A DNA stretch of 32,514 nucleotides, taken from assembly GCA_020060235.1 (NCBI GenBank), contig JAGVAO010000144.1, positions 1-32,514 of the forward strand, in the 5' to 3' direction. Source of the DNA: Anaerolineales bacterium. Its GTDB lineage: Bacteria > Chloroflexota > Anaerolineae > Anaerolineales > Villigracilaceae. Positions 7,810 through 15,327 of this stretch are shown here, piece after piece. How positions within the stretch are numbered: position 1 is the first letter of the stretch; every line of letters starts with the position of its first letter. The translations under genes and the position numbers were made by a program. The notes below the pieces were generated by a model. The model worked only from the letters and a program-made list of their open reading frames with translations. It ran no database searches and was not told the DNA's origin.

Positions 7810-9438
7810 ATGCTTAGCGTTCACCACCTTTATAAATCTTACGGCATCCAAACCGTTTTACAAGACATCACATTCAATATCAGCACAGGCGACAAAATCA
7901 GCCTGGTTGGGCCGAACGGCTGCGGAAAAACCACCCTGATGCGCATCCTGGCAGGGCTGGAAAACGCGGATTCGGGGAAAGTCTCGCAGACTTTTCCGGG
8001 CCTGCGAGTCGGATACCTGGCCCAGGGCTTTGAACTGCCCCTCGACGCCACCATCCGCTCGACCCTCAACCTGTCCACCGTTGACGAAGCCGCCCTCGAG
8101 GCTGAAATCGCATCCCTCGCCGGGGCATTGACCGCCTCCCCCGCCGATTCGGCCCTGCAGGCGCGATATGATTCAGTGCTGGCAAAACTTTCCAGCCTAG
8201 ACATCCACCCAGAAAGCGTGCTGGCCCCGCTGGGATTGGACAGCCTCGACCCCGAAACACTGGTCGGACAACTCAGCGGTGGGCAGAAAACCCGCCTGCT
8301 GCTGGCACGCATCCTGCTGGCCGAGCCGCATTTACTGCTGCTTGATGAGCCGACCAACCACCTCGATATCGCCATGCTCGAATGGCTCGAAGGCTGGACG
8401 CAGCGATTCAAGGGCGGGGTACTGGTTGTCTCGCACGACCGCGCCTTCCTGGATAACACCGTGAGCACGATTTTCGAAATTGACCCCAGAACCCATCAGT
8501 TGAAGGCTTATCCCGGGAATTACAGCGATTACGCCGCCCAAAAAGCACGCGAATTCGAACAGCAACAGCAGGCCTACATCGACCAGCAGCAGCAAATTTC
8601 GCAATTGCGCGCCGCCGCCAACCACATTCGCAGCATGACCAAAATGAAAAAAGGCGGTAAAGCCGACAGCGGCGACAAGTTCGCCAAAGGTTTCTTCGGC
8701 AACCGGGCCACTAAACGCGTCGCCGGGCGCGCCAAAAACATCGAGGCGCGCATCCAGCACATTTTGGAGGAAGAGAAAATCGACAAGCCGCGCGCCGACT
8801 GGCAGGTAAAACTGGATTTTGGTTCGCCGCGACACCAATCGCGCGACATCTTTTCAGCCCAAAACCTGTCTATCGGCTACACGCCAGAAACACCCTTGCT
8901 GGAGCAACTCGACCTCTACGTGGGGCCGGGACAAAAAATCGTCCTGACCGGTGAGAACGGCAGCGGCAAAACCACCCTGCTGCGCACCATTGCGGGCAAA
9001 CTCCCCCCACTGGGTGGGATGCTCAAACTGGGCGCAGCCGTCAAACTGGGCTACATGACCCAGGAACAAGAATCCCTCTCGCCCGACCTGACCCCGCTGG
9101 AAAGCCTGCAAGCCGTTGCGCCCTTCAACGAGACCGAAGCCAGGCACTTCCTGCACTACCTGCTCTTCAGCGGCGACGACCCGCTGCGGCCCAACCACAG
9201 CCTGAGTTACGGCGAACGCGCCCGACTGCAACTCGGGCTGCTGATTGCCCAGGGATGCAATTTCCTGCTGCTCGATGAACCCATCAACCATCTCGACATC
9301 GCTTCGCGCTCACGCTTCGAACAGGCCCTGCGCCAGTTCGAGGGCGCGGTGCTGGCCGTCGTACATGACCGCTATTTCATCGAGCGTTTCGCCGAAATCG
9401 TCTGGGTGGTCGAGGGAAATCGCTTGAAAATGCTGTAA
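7810..9438 (+). CDS. ABC-F family ATPase (second of two)
   Basis: 542 residues, two ABC domains, no membrane segments. Domain 1: GPNGCGKT (34-41), LSGGQ (155-159), DEPTNHLD (179-186). The linker has a Gln-rich stretch (250-265) and a basic, Gly-rich part (MTKMKKGGKADSGDK, 276-290). Domain 2: GENGSGKT (381-388), an atypical signature LSYGE (465-469), DEPINHLD (489-496) and VVHDRYF. ABC-F proteins bind the ribosome and clear stalled or drug-bound complexes, or assist peptide-bond formation. The ATG at 7810 has GAGG upstream and matches the domain start. A terminator and mini-ORF lie in the leader. It is distinct in sequence from the ABC-F at 730-2352, so not a recent duplicate. Confidence 0.92.
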   Translation: MLSVHHLYKSYGIQTVLQDITFNISTGDKISLVGPNGCGKTTLMRILAGLENADSGKVSQTFPGLRVGYLAQGFELPLDATIRSTLNLSTVDEAALEAEIASLAGALTASPADSALQARYDSVLAKLSSLDIHPESVLAPLGLDSLDPETLVGQLSGGQKTRLLLARILLAEPHLLLLDEPTNHLDIAMLEWLEGWTQRFKGGVLVVSHDRAFLDNTVSTIFEIDPRTHQLKAYPGNYSDYAAQKAREFEQQQQAYIDQQQQISQLRAAANHIRSMTKMKKGGKADSGDKFAKGFFGNRATKRVAGRAKNIEARIQHILEEEKIDKPRADWQVKLDFGSPRHQSRDIFSAQNLSIGYTPETPLLEQLDLYVGPGQKIVLTGENGSGKTTLLRTIAGKLPPLGGMLKLGAAVKLGYMTQEQESLSPDLTPLESLQAVAPFNETEARHFLHYLLFSGDDPLRPNHSLSYGERARLQLGLLIAQGCNFLLLDEPINHLDIASRSRFEQALRQFEGAVLAVVHDRYFIERFAEIVWVVEGNRLKML

Positions 9439-9476
9439 ATTTCGATAAAATCACTCCAAATTGTGACTTTTTTCAG

Positions 9477-9505
9477 TTGGCAGGAGCGCAGCCAGCCTTT
9501 ATAAT
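9477..9505 (+). promoter_or_regulatory. strong sigma70-type promoter, leaderless layout
   Basis: TTGGCA (9477-9482), exactly 17 bases, TATAAT (9500-9505), then 6 bases to the ATG at 9512. No Shine-Dalgarno can fit within the transcript. This is the clearest leaderless promoter in the window. Confidence 0.8.
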
Positions 9506-9511
9506 GATGTT

Positions 9512-11497
9512 ATGTTAATTCCTACCCAAATCGAACAAAAACTTGACCGTGTGCTTTTAAAGGTAAGCAAACCTGGCCGCTATGTGGGCGGTGAAGTCAA
9601 CGTCACCGTCAAAGACTGGGACAAGACCCCCATGCGCGTGGCGCTGGCTTTCCCGGATGTGTACGATATCGGCATTTCCAACGTCGGCCTGCAAATTTTG
9701 TATGACCAGGTAAACGACCGCCCCGACGCGCTGGCGGAGCGCGCCTATGCCCCCTGGGTGGATATGGAAGCCGTCATGCGCGAGGAAGGCATTCCGCTCT
9801 ACTCGCTTGAAAGTTTCCACCCCGTTCGGGATTTCGACATTCTGGGCTTTACCCTGCCCTATGAGACGCTTTTTACCAACGCGCTGAACATGCTCGACCT
9901 GGCCGGGATTCCCGTCCGCACAGTCGAACGGACGATGGAACACCCGCTGGTCATCGCGGGCGGGCACAGCACCATGAACCCCGAACCGATGCACGCCTTC
10001 ATCGATGCTTTCGTCATCGGCGAGGGCGAGGAAGTGATACACGACATTATCGATGCGGTCAAAAAAATCAAGATGTCATTGCGAACCAGGCGCGAAGTGG
10101 GTAGTGAAGCAATCTCCTCGCTGGAGGATGCAGATTGCTTCGCAACAAACCGCGCGGCTCGCAATGACCTGTTGCTCGCACTGGCGCAAATTCCCGGCGT
10201 GTACGTCCCCAGCCTGTACCGTGTCGAATATCTCGATGACGGAACCATTGCCGAGGTGAGTCCGCTGGTCGCCGAAGCGCCGAAAAAAGTGATTAAACGG
10301 CTGGTCGCCAAACTGCCTCCCCCGCCAACAAAGTTCATCGTCCCCAATATCGAAGCCGTGCACAACCGCGTTTCGGTCGAAATCATGCGCGGATGCACGC
10401 GCGGCTGCCGCTTCTGCCAGGCCGGGATGATTGTGCGCCCGGTGCGCGAACGCCCGGTAGCCGAGGTGGTTGCCGCCGCCGAGGCCGCCGTAAAAGCCAC
10501 CGGCGCCGAGGAACTGGCCCTGCTTTCGCTTTCATCGTCTGACTACACAAACATCCTTGAACTAGTGACGGCAGTCGGCGAGAAGTTCAGCGGCCAGCAC
10601 TTGAGCGTTTCGCTGCCTTCGCTGCGCATCGAGTCGGTTTCGATTGACCTGATGGAGAAAATCAAAAGCCGCCGCACGGGCGGGTTTACGCTCGCGCCCG
10701 AAGCAGCCAGCGAGCGCATGCGGCGCATCATCAACAAGTTCATCCCGGATGAAGATATCATCAACACCGCGCGTGAAATTTACGCCCGCGGCTGGGTAAC
10801 GCTCAAACTGTATTTCATGATAGGCCACCCCAGTGAAACGCTCGAAGATGTGCAGGCGATTGCCGACCTGTGCAAGCGCGTGCTGCACGAAGGCCGCAAG
10901 GTTGCCGGAAACCGCATCAAACTGAACGTCGGCGTGAGCACCTTCATCCCCAAGCCGCAAACGCCATTCCAGTGGGTCGCCTGTGACACGCCGGAGAAAA
11001 TCCGCGCCAAACAGGTCTTGTTGCGCCAGGAAATGCGCGACAAGAACATCAAACTGACCCTGACCAGCATCGAAGACAGCCTGCTTGAAGCCTGGCTGAC
11101 GCGCGGCGACCGGCGCATGGCCGAGGTCATTTACAGCGCCTGGAAGAGCGGCGCAAAATTCGACGCCTGGAACGACCAGCACCACTTCGACGCCTGGTAC
11201 GCGGCCTTCAACGAACACGGCCTCGACCCCGATTTCTACACCTACCGCCAGCGCCGCACCGACGAAATCTTCCCCTGGGACCACATCTCCGCCGCGGTTC
11301 GCAAGGAATTCCTGTTCCAGGACTTCCGCCAGAGCCTCGAAGGCCAGATTCGCATCGACTGCCGCCAGCACTGCTTCGCCTGCGGCATCCTGCCGACTTT
11401 CACCTCAGTGCGACGCGAAAATCCCGGCGACCACTGGAAATGTCCCGAAGTCAAAAGCCCGGCCCGCAAGCCGGTCGAGGCCCTGCCCGTCTTATGA
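9512..11497 (+). CDS. TIGR03960-type radical SAM protein with in-frame repeat insertion
   Basis: 661 residues. The N-terminal half resembles a B12-binding-like domain (MRVALAFPDVYDIGISNVGL). The radical SAM core has the cluster motif Cys295-x3-Cys299-x2-Cys302 (RGCTRGCRFCQAG), and a Cys-rich C-terminus ends near RQHCFACGILPTF. The family almost always precedes a TIGR03936/DUF2344 gene, as here (ATGA overlap, 11494-11497); its reaction is not established. Residues about 188-218 are encoded by a palindromic dispersed repeat (10075-10168) and interrupt the normal link between GEGEEVIHDII and LALAQIPGVYVPSLY. The frame stays open through it. The ATG at 9512 sits 6 bases after TATAAT. Confidence 0.9.
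   Translation: MLIPTQIEQKLDRVLLKVSKPGRYVGGEVNVTVKDWDKTPMRVALAFPDVYDIGISNVGLQILYDQVNDRPDALAERAYAPWVDMEAVMREEGIPLYSLESFHPVRDFDILGFTLPYETLFTNALNMLDLAGIPVRTVERTMEHPLVIAGGHSTMNPEPMHAFIDAFVIGEGEEVIHDIIDAVKKIKMSLRTRREVGSEAISSLEDADCFATNRAARNDLLLALAQIPGVYVPSLYRVEYLDDGTIAEVSPLVAEAPKKVIKRLVAKLPPPPTKFIVPNIEAVHNRVSVEIMRGCTRGCRFCQAGMIVRPVRERPVAEVVAAAEAAVKATGAEELALLSLSSSDYTNILELVTAVGEKFSGQHLSVSLPSLRIESVSIDLMEKIKSRRTGGFTLAPEAASERMRRIINKFIPDEDIINTAREIYARGWVTLKLYFMIGHPSETLEDVQAIADLCKRVLHEGRKVAGNRIKLNVGVSTFIPKPQTPFQWVACDTPEKIRAKQVLLRQEMRDKNIKLTLTSIEDSLLEAWLTRGDRRMAEVIYSAWKSGAKFDAWNDQHHFDAWYAAFNEHGLDPDFYTYRQRRTDEIFPWDHISAAVRKEFLFQDFRQSLEGQIRIDCRQHCFACGILPTFTSVRRENPGDHWKCPEVKSPARKPVEALPVL
10075..10168. repeat. 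palindromic dispersed repeat (GTCATTGCGA...TCGCAATGAC) inside a coding region
   Basis: The left arm begins GTCATTGCGA at 10075 and reaches GAAGCAATCT at 10106-10115. The right arm is its near reverse complement, with AGATTGCTTC (10132-10141) and TCGCAATGAC (10159-10168). This is the well-known CATTGCGAG/GAAGCAATCTCC palindromic repeat type found between genes in many bacteria. Here it is translated in frame as roughly 31 residues of the radical SAM protein without a stop. Confidence 0.85.
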
Positions 11498-12117
11498 GCC
11501 GCCGCATCCGCATCACTTTTGCCAAAACAGGCCCGCTGCGCTACATCGGCCACCTCGACCTGCACAAGTTGTGGGAACGCGCCTCGCGCCGCGCGGGCGT
11601 CAGCCTGGCCTATAGCCAGGGGTTTCACCCGCAGCCTAAAATCCAGCTGGCTTCGGCCCTGCCGCTCGGTTTTTCCTCGCGCTGCGAGGTCGCCGACCTG
11701 TGGGTAGAAGACGAACCCAACCCCAACCTGCAAAACGAACTGCAAACCGCCCTGCCTTCCGGCATCGTCATCCAAAATATGCTGGAAGTGGAGGAACGTG
11801 GCCCGGCCTTGCAGACCCAGGTAGTTGCTTCTGAATTCGAGGTGACCCTGCTCGAAGAAGTGGACGCGGAAGCACTCACCCGCCGCCTGTCCGCCGTGCT
11901 GGAGGCCGCTACCCTGCCCAGGGAGCGGCGCGGCAAAACCTACGACCTGCGGCCGCTGATTGAATCCCTGGCCTTTTCCGCATCTCCGGCCCCTTCCCTG
12001 CATATGCGCCTGACCGCGCGTGAGGGCGCAACCGGCCGCCCCGAAGAAGTGCTGGCCGAGTTGGGCATCGCCATCGAAGACACGCGCATTGAGCGGACGG
12101 AATTAATTTTTATCTAA
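11494..12117 (+). CDS. TIGR03936/DUF2344 radical SAM-linked protein
   Basis: A 207-residue partner of the preceding radical SAM gene, starting within its stop codon (ATGA overlap), which implies translational coupling. The N-terminus RIRITFAKTGPLRYIGHLDL and the SQGFHPQPKIQLASALPLG segment are hallmarks of DUF2344. The two families are fused or adjacent in many genomes, so they very likely form one enzyme system; the substrate is not known. There is no signal peptide or membrane segment. The gene ends 92 bases before the first SH3 lipoprotein gene. Confidence 0.88.
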   Translation: MSRRIRITFAKTGPLRYIGHLDLHKLWERASRRAGVSLAYSQGFHPQPKIQLASALPLGFSSRCEVADLWVEDEPNPNLQNELQTALPSGIVIQNMLEVEERGPALQTQVVASEFEVTLLEEVDAEALTRRLSAVLEAATLPRERRGKTYDLRPLIESLAFSASPAPSLHMRLTAREGATGRPEEVLAELGIAIEDTRIERTELIFI

Positions 12118-12121
12118 CAGC

Positions 12122-12178
12122 AGGGGCTACCCGGGCCGGTTTGTCAAGGGTCTTTATTACCCAGCGCGGGTCGCCCCT
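12122..12178. repeat. REP-like inverted repeat, second copy of the GTAGGGGCGACCC family
   Basis: Arms 12122-12133 and 12167-12178 are complementary 12-mers with one mismatch around a loop of about 33 bases. The right arm plus flank is identical over 14 bases (12168-12181) to 2423-2436. It lies between the radical SAM pair and the lipoprotein promoter, and may act as a processing or termination structure. Confidence 0.6.
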
Positions 12179-12196
12179 ACATTTGAACAAAATTGG

Positions 12197-12202
12197 TACA
12201 AT
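12197..12202 (+). promoter_or_regulatory. -10 box of first SH3 lipoprotein gene
   Basis: TACAAT followed by 7 bases and the ATG at 12210, another leaderless-type start with no Shine-Dalgarno. No convincing -35 was found; the repeat arm occupies that region. Confidence 0.5.
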
Positions 12203-12209
12203 CAGGCAC

Positions 12210-13415
12210 ATGCGACCCATTCATACCCTGTCCCTGCTTGTATTTTTCTTTTTAATCAGCGCCTGTTCGGCCAGCATCGAACAACCCGGCGGCCCCGACG
12301 AAACCCCTACTCTGCCGCCGCTGGCCTTTTCGACGGCCACCCTGCCCCCCACCCAAACGCCCCAGGTAACCTACACCCCCGCGCCGCCCACCGCGCAACC
12401 AACCTCCGCGCCGATTAACGGGTTGACCAGCACCCAGGTAAATGTGCGCTCCGCGGCCGATGCCGCCAGTGAATCGCTCGGATTGTTGCAGGCGGCCAGC
12501 CAGGTGCAAATCATCGGCAAGGATTCCAGCGGCAACTGGCTGGCAATCACCTTTCCGCAGTCGCCCAATGGCATCGGCTGGGTGACTGCCCAGTTTGTCG
12601 AAATCTCCGGCGACATCGAAAACCTTTCGGTCATTCAGGTTGCGCCGCTGCCCGGCCAGGCGCAGCCCGCCAGCCAGCCCGAATCCCAACCCACTGCCGC
12701 GCCCGAATCGCAAAAACGGACAGCCACAACCACCAGCCAGATTAACGTCCGCAGCGGCCCGTCCTCGGCCTTTGAATCGCTCGGGCTGATTGACGCCAAT
12801 ACCACTGTCGTACTGACTGGCCGCAACCTGATTAATACCTGGGTTCAAATCGAATACCCAGCCGATTCGGAAGAACGCGCCTGGGTGGCGGTCGCCTTCA
12901 TCACCTATGAGGGATTCCTCGACAGCCTGCCAGTTTTCGACAACGAAGGCAAGCCCGTGCAACCGGCATCCTCCAGCGGCCCGGCCAGTTCCCTGCCGAC
13001 CACCGCTCCCGGCGGCTATCAGCCCGCCGTCGAAGACCTCGATTCGGCTGAAAGCCCGGCTGTGCGGTTGAGTTTCTCCCCATCCGGCACGCGCCGCATC
13101 ATCTACGCCAGCGACATCTCGGCCCCTACCGGCGACAACGCCGATTGGATTGAGTTCACCGTCATCACGCCCCAGGCAAACCAGTCTGTCATCATCTACT
13201 TCAAACTGGAATGTACGGGCAACGGCGCAATCAGCGTCGAACTGCGCCAGAATGGGCTTTTGGTGAGCGACTTTCCCGGCCTGCTGTGCGGGCAATACGG
13301 GGTGGCCTTCAAAGCCCTGGGCGGCCAGCCCTACCTGTTGCAACTCAAAGCTGACGGCTCGGCCTCCGATTTGCGTTATGTCGCTTACTATCTCTACATC
13401 AGCACCACACCCTAA
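12210..13415 (+). CDS. lipoprotein with two bacterial SH3 domains
   Basis: 401 residues. A hydrophobic signal with lipobox LISAC (Cys near 19) predicts a membrane-anchored, extracytoplasmic lipoprotein. A Pro/Thr-rich spacer follows (about 30-70). SH3b domain 1 begins TSTQVNVRSAADAASESLGL and SH3b domain 2 begins TSQINVRSGPSSAFESLGL; each ends with a GW/AWV motif (GWVTAQFV, AWVAVAFI). A C-terminal domain of about 120 residues (GTRRIIYASDISAPTGDNADWIEF onward) looks like an all-beta sandwich similar to pre-peptidase or carbohydrate-binding modules, but I cannot assign it. SH3b domains usually bind cell wall or peptides. The next gene is a paralogous lipoprotein 9 bases away. Confidence 0.87.
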   Translation: MRPIHTLSLLVFFFLISACSASIEQPGGPDETPTLPPLAFSTATLPPTQTPQVTYTPAPPTAQPTSAPINGLTSTQVNVRSAADAASESLGLLQAASQVQIIGKDSSGNWLAITFPQSPNGIGWVTAQFVEISGDIENLSVIQVAPLPGQAQPASQPESQPTAAPESQKRTATTTSQINVRSGPSSAFESLGLIDANTTVVLTGRNLINTWVQIEYPADSEERAWVAVAFITYEGFLDSLPVFDNEGKPVQPASSSGPASSLPTTAPGGYQPAVEDLDSAESPAVRLSFSPSGTRRIIYASDISAPTGDNADWIEFTVITPQANQSVIIYFKLECTGNGAISVELRQNGLLVSDFPGLLCGQYGVAFKALGGQPYLLQLKADGSASDLRYVAYYLYISTTP

Positions 13416-13424
13416 ACCAACGCC

Positions 13425-14561
13425 ATGAAAAAAATCATCCTACTCCTGATTCTGTTTTCCTTACTGCTGGCCGGGTGCAACCTGCCAGATAGCACAGCAG
13501 CGACTCCCACCGAAGCGGCCAGTCCCTCGGCCACTGTCACCTTGACCCTGACCCCCAGTGAAACACCCACGCCGCTCCCAACCGACACACCGACCATCAC
13601 CCCGACCCCGACCATCATGCCGACCATCGAGCCGATGACCGGCATCCTGCGCGCCCCGACCAACGTCCGCGCGCGCCCCAGCCGGGGAGGCAGCGAGCGC
13701 CTGGGCGGTGTATATTTCAACCAGGCGGTCAAAGTCATCGGGCGCAACGACCAGGCCAACTGGCTGTGGATTGTTTACCCCGAAGCGCCCAACGGCACGG
13801 CCTGGATTCTCGCCAGCGCAGTCGATTTGCAGGGAGAAATCGGGCTGCTTCCGATTGTCATCTTCCCCGAAGGCCCCGACAAACCGCTGGCCCTACCCCC
13901 CATGCTGCCGTTAAGCACCGGCGCACCGCTGCCGCTCAACCCGCCCGGCCCGGACGCCATGCTCGGCACAGCCACCCAACTCCTGAATGTGCGCGTCGGC
14001 CCGGGCACCGGCTACCTTAGCATCGGAACCATTCCGGGCGGGACAGCCTTGAGCATGACCGGGCGACTCGAAGACAATTCGTGGTTCCAAATCGAATACC
14101 CGTCCGGGCTGGATGGCCGCGCCTGGGTGGCCGGGGACCTGGTCAAACTGGACGTCGGGGCGAAGCTGCTGCCGATTTTCAACCGGCTGGCAACCCCCGT
14201 CACCGAAGCGCCGCCCCAGCCCGAAGGGCAGGAAGCCGCGCCCGAGGGTGGAACGCCCGTCCCCGCTACCAAAACGCCAGTCCCGCCGACAGCCACCCCG
14301 AGCCTGCCAAGCGGAACCGTGACCGCCCAAATCAACGTCCGCAGCGGCCCGGCCTCGTCTTTCGAGTCGTTGGGCATGTTGAACCCCAATGAGCGAATCT
14401 TCATCACCGGCAGGACGCTCAACGGCGTCTGGCTGCAAATCGAGTACACCTCCGCGCCCGGCGGACGGGGCTGGGTTGCCGCCGCTTATGTCACCCTTAA
14501 CAGCGACATCAGCAAAGTGCCTTACTTCGACAACCAGGGTACGCCCATGCCCCAGCCATAA
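13425..14561 (+). CDS. lipoprotein with three bacterial SH3 domains
   Basis: 378 residues. Signal peptide MKKIILLLILFSLLLAGC with lipobox LLAGC, Cys18. A Thr/Pro-rich linker (about 25-65) would hold the domains away from the membrane. Three SH3b-like units follow: about 72-140 (APTNVRARPSRGGSERLGG), 182-245 (TQLLNVRVGPGTGYLSIGTI) and 298-365 (AQINVRSGPASSFESLGML). A second Pro-rich spacer (about 255-295) precedes the last. The final unit and its tail (VPYFDNQGTPMPQP) mirror the second unit of the neighbour (LPVFDNEGKPVQP), pointing to duplication. It is probably co-transcribed with 12210-13415. No enzyme domain is seen; the ligand is unknown. Confidence 0.88.
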   Translation: MKKIILLLILFSLLLAGCNLPDSTAATPTEAASPSATVTLTLTPSETPTPLPTDTPTITPTPTIMPTIEPMTGILRAPTNVRARPSRGGSERLGGVYFNQAVKVIGRNDQANWLWIVYPEAPNGTAWILASAVDLQGEIGLLPIVIFPEGPDKPLALPPMLPLSTGAPLPLNPPGPDAMLGTATQLLNVRVGPGTGYLSIGTIPGGTALSMTGRLEDNSWFQIEYPSGLDGRAWVAGDLVKLDVGAKLLPIFNRLATPVTEAPPQPEGQEAAPEGGTPVPATKTPVPPTATPSLPSGTVTAQINVRSGPASSFESLGMLNPNERIFITGRTLNGVWLQIEYTSAPGGRGWVAAAYVTLNSDISKVPYFDNQGTPMPQP

Positions 14562-14569
14562 AATGAAAC

Positions 14570-14587
14570 TTGTGGTGAATTGCACAA
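14570..14587. promoter_or_regulatory. Rex operator (ROP) upstream of rex
   Basis: TTGTGGTGAATTGCACAA matches the Rex consensus TTGTGAAN4TTCACAA in both outer half-sites (TTGTG and CACAA, 8 bases apart). It overlaps the predicted -35 TTGCAC of the rex promoter, so Rex bound here should repress its own gene when NADH/NAD+ is low. Confidence 0.8.
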
Positions 14588-14608
14588 AAACGACTTTTAT
14601 GGTAGATT
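14580..14608 (+). promoter_or_regulatory. rex promoter
   Basis: TTGCAC (14580-14585), a 17-base spacer and TAGATT (14603-14608). The -35 lies inside the Rex operator. The start codon is 33 bases after the -10, with GGGAGG before it. Confidence 0.6.
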
Positions 14609-14641
14609 TATTCAACAATTCTGATTGCGGGAGGCAACCCA

Positions 14642-15262
14642 ATGAATAAACAAAACGTGCCCGATGTCATCGTCAGCCGTTTGCCTGTTTACCTGCGCGC
14701 CTTGCAGCGCCTTGCCGATGCGGGGGAAACAGCAACATCGTCGCAGGAATTGGGCGAAAAAGTGGGGATTTCAGCGGCGCAAATTCGCAAAGACCTCTCG
14801 CAATTTGGGGAGTTCGGCAAGCAGGGAACGGGCTACCACATCCCCTTCCTGATTGAACGCCTGAGCCAAATCCTGCACGTAGACCGCATCTGGGATGTTG
14901 CTGTGGTAGGCATGGGAGACATCGGCCACGCGGTTGCGCGTTACAACGGTTTTGCCAACAGGGGCTTCAGGGTTACGCACTGCTTCGACGCCGACCCGGC
15001 CAAAATTGGCAAAGAAATCGGCGGCTTTATCATCCTGGATGCCAAGAACCTGGTGGAAGAAGTCCGCAAAGCTGAAATCAAAATTGCGATGCTTTGCGTC
15101 CCGGCTACGGTGGCGCAGGATGTCGCCGACAGGCTTATCGAGGCCGGGGTACGCGGTATCCTGAATTATGCCCCGCTCAAATTGATTGTTCCCAGCACTG
15201 TCCGGGTACAGCACATCGACCCGGCCATTGGGATGCAAAGAATGACTTATTATTTCGACTGA
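14642..15262 (+). CDS. rex: redox-sensing transcriptional repressor Rex
   Basis: A 206-residue, full-length Rex. The N-terminal winged helix (about 1-80) contains SSQELGEKVGISAAQIRKDL and the signature LSQFGEFGKQGTGY. The Rossmann domain has VVGMGDIGHA (88-97) for NADH, and a C-terminal swapped helix ends in YYFD. Rex dimers bind ROP sites and release DNA when NADH rises, controlling fermentation and respiration genes. A near-consensus operator overlaps the promoter, so autorepression is likely. The start ATG at 14642 has GGGAGG at good spacing. A strong bidirectional terminator follows. The upstream lipoprotein genes are in the same direction but separated by this promoter. Confidence 0.96.
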   Translation: MNKQNVPDVIVSRLPVYLRALQRLADAGETATSSQELGEKVGISAAQIRKDLSQFGEFGKQGTGYHIPFLIERLSQILHVDRIWDVAVVGMGDIGHAVARYNGFANRGFRVTHCFDADPAKIGKEIGGFIILDAKNLVEEVRKAEIKIAMLCVPATVAQDVADRLIEAGVRGILNYAPLKLIVPSTVRVQHIDPAIGMQRMTYYFD

Positions 15263-15271
15263 TATTTAGCG

Positions 15272-15313
15272 AAATCAAAACGGCCTCCCGGTTTCGGGAG
15301 GCCGTTTTGATTT
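15272..15313. terminator. bidirectional intrinsic terminator
   Basis: A perfect 19-bp inverted repeat (15272-15290 with 15295-15313) around a GTTT loop, with a GC-rich core and A/T tails on both sides. It ends rex on the plus strand and the membrane-protein gene (15328-15771) on the minus strand. Confidence 0.93.
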
Positions 15314-15327
15314 TATTGTGGCAGGGA

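Noticed and set aside
9461-9478. Possible second Rex site (TTGTGACTTTTTTCAGTT) upstream of the radical SAM gene
   Set aside because: Only the left half-site matches; the right half reads TCAGTT instead of TCACAA.
12252-13343. 363-codon minus-strand frame opposite the first SH3 lipoprotein
   Set aside because: The plus frame has a lipobox and SH3b repeats; the antisense product is low-complexity Gly/Ala/Arg.
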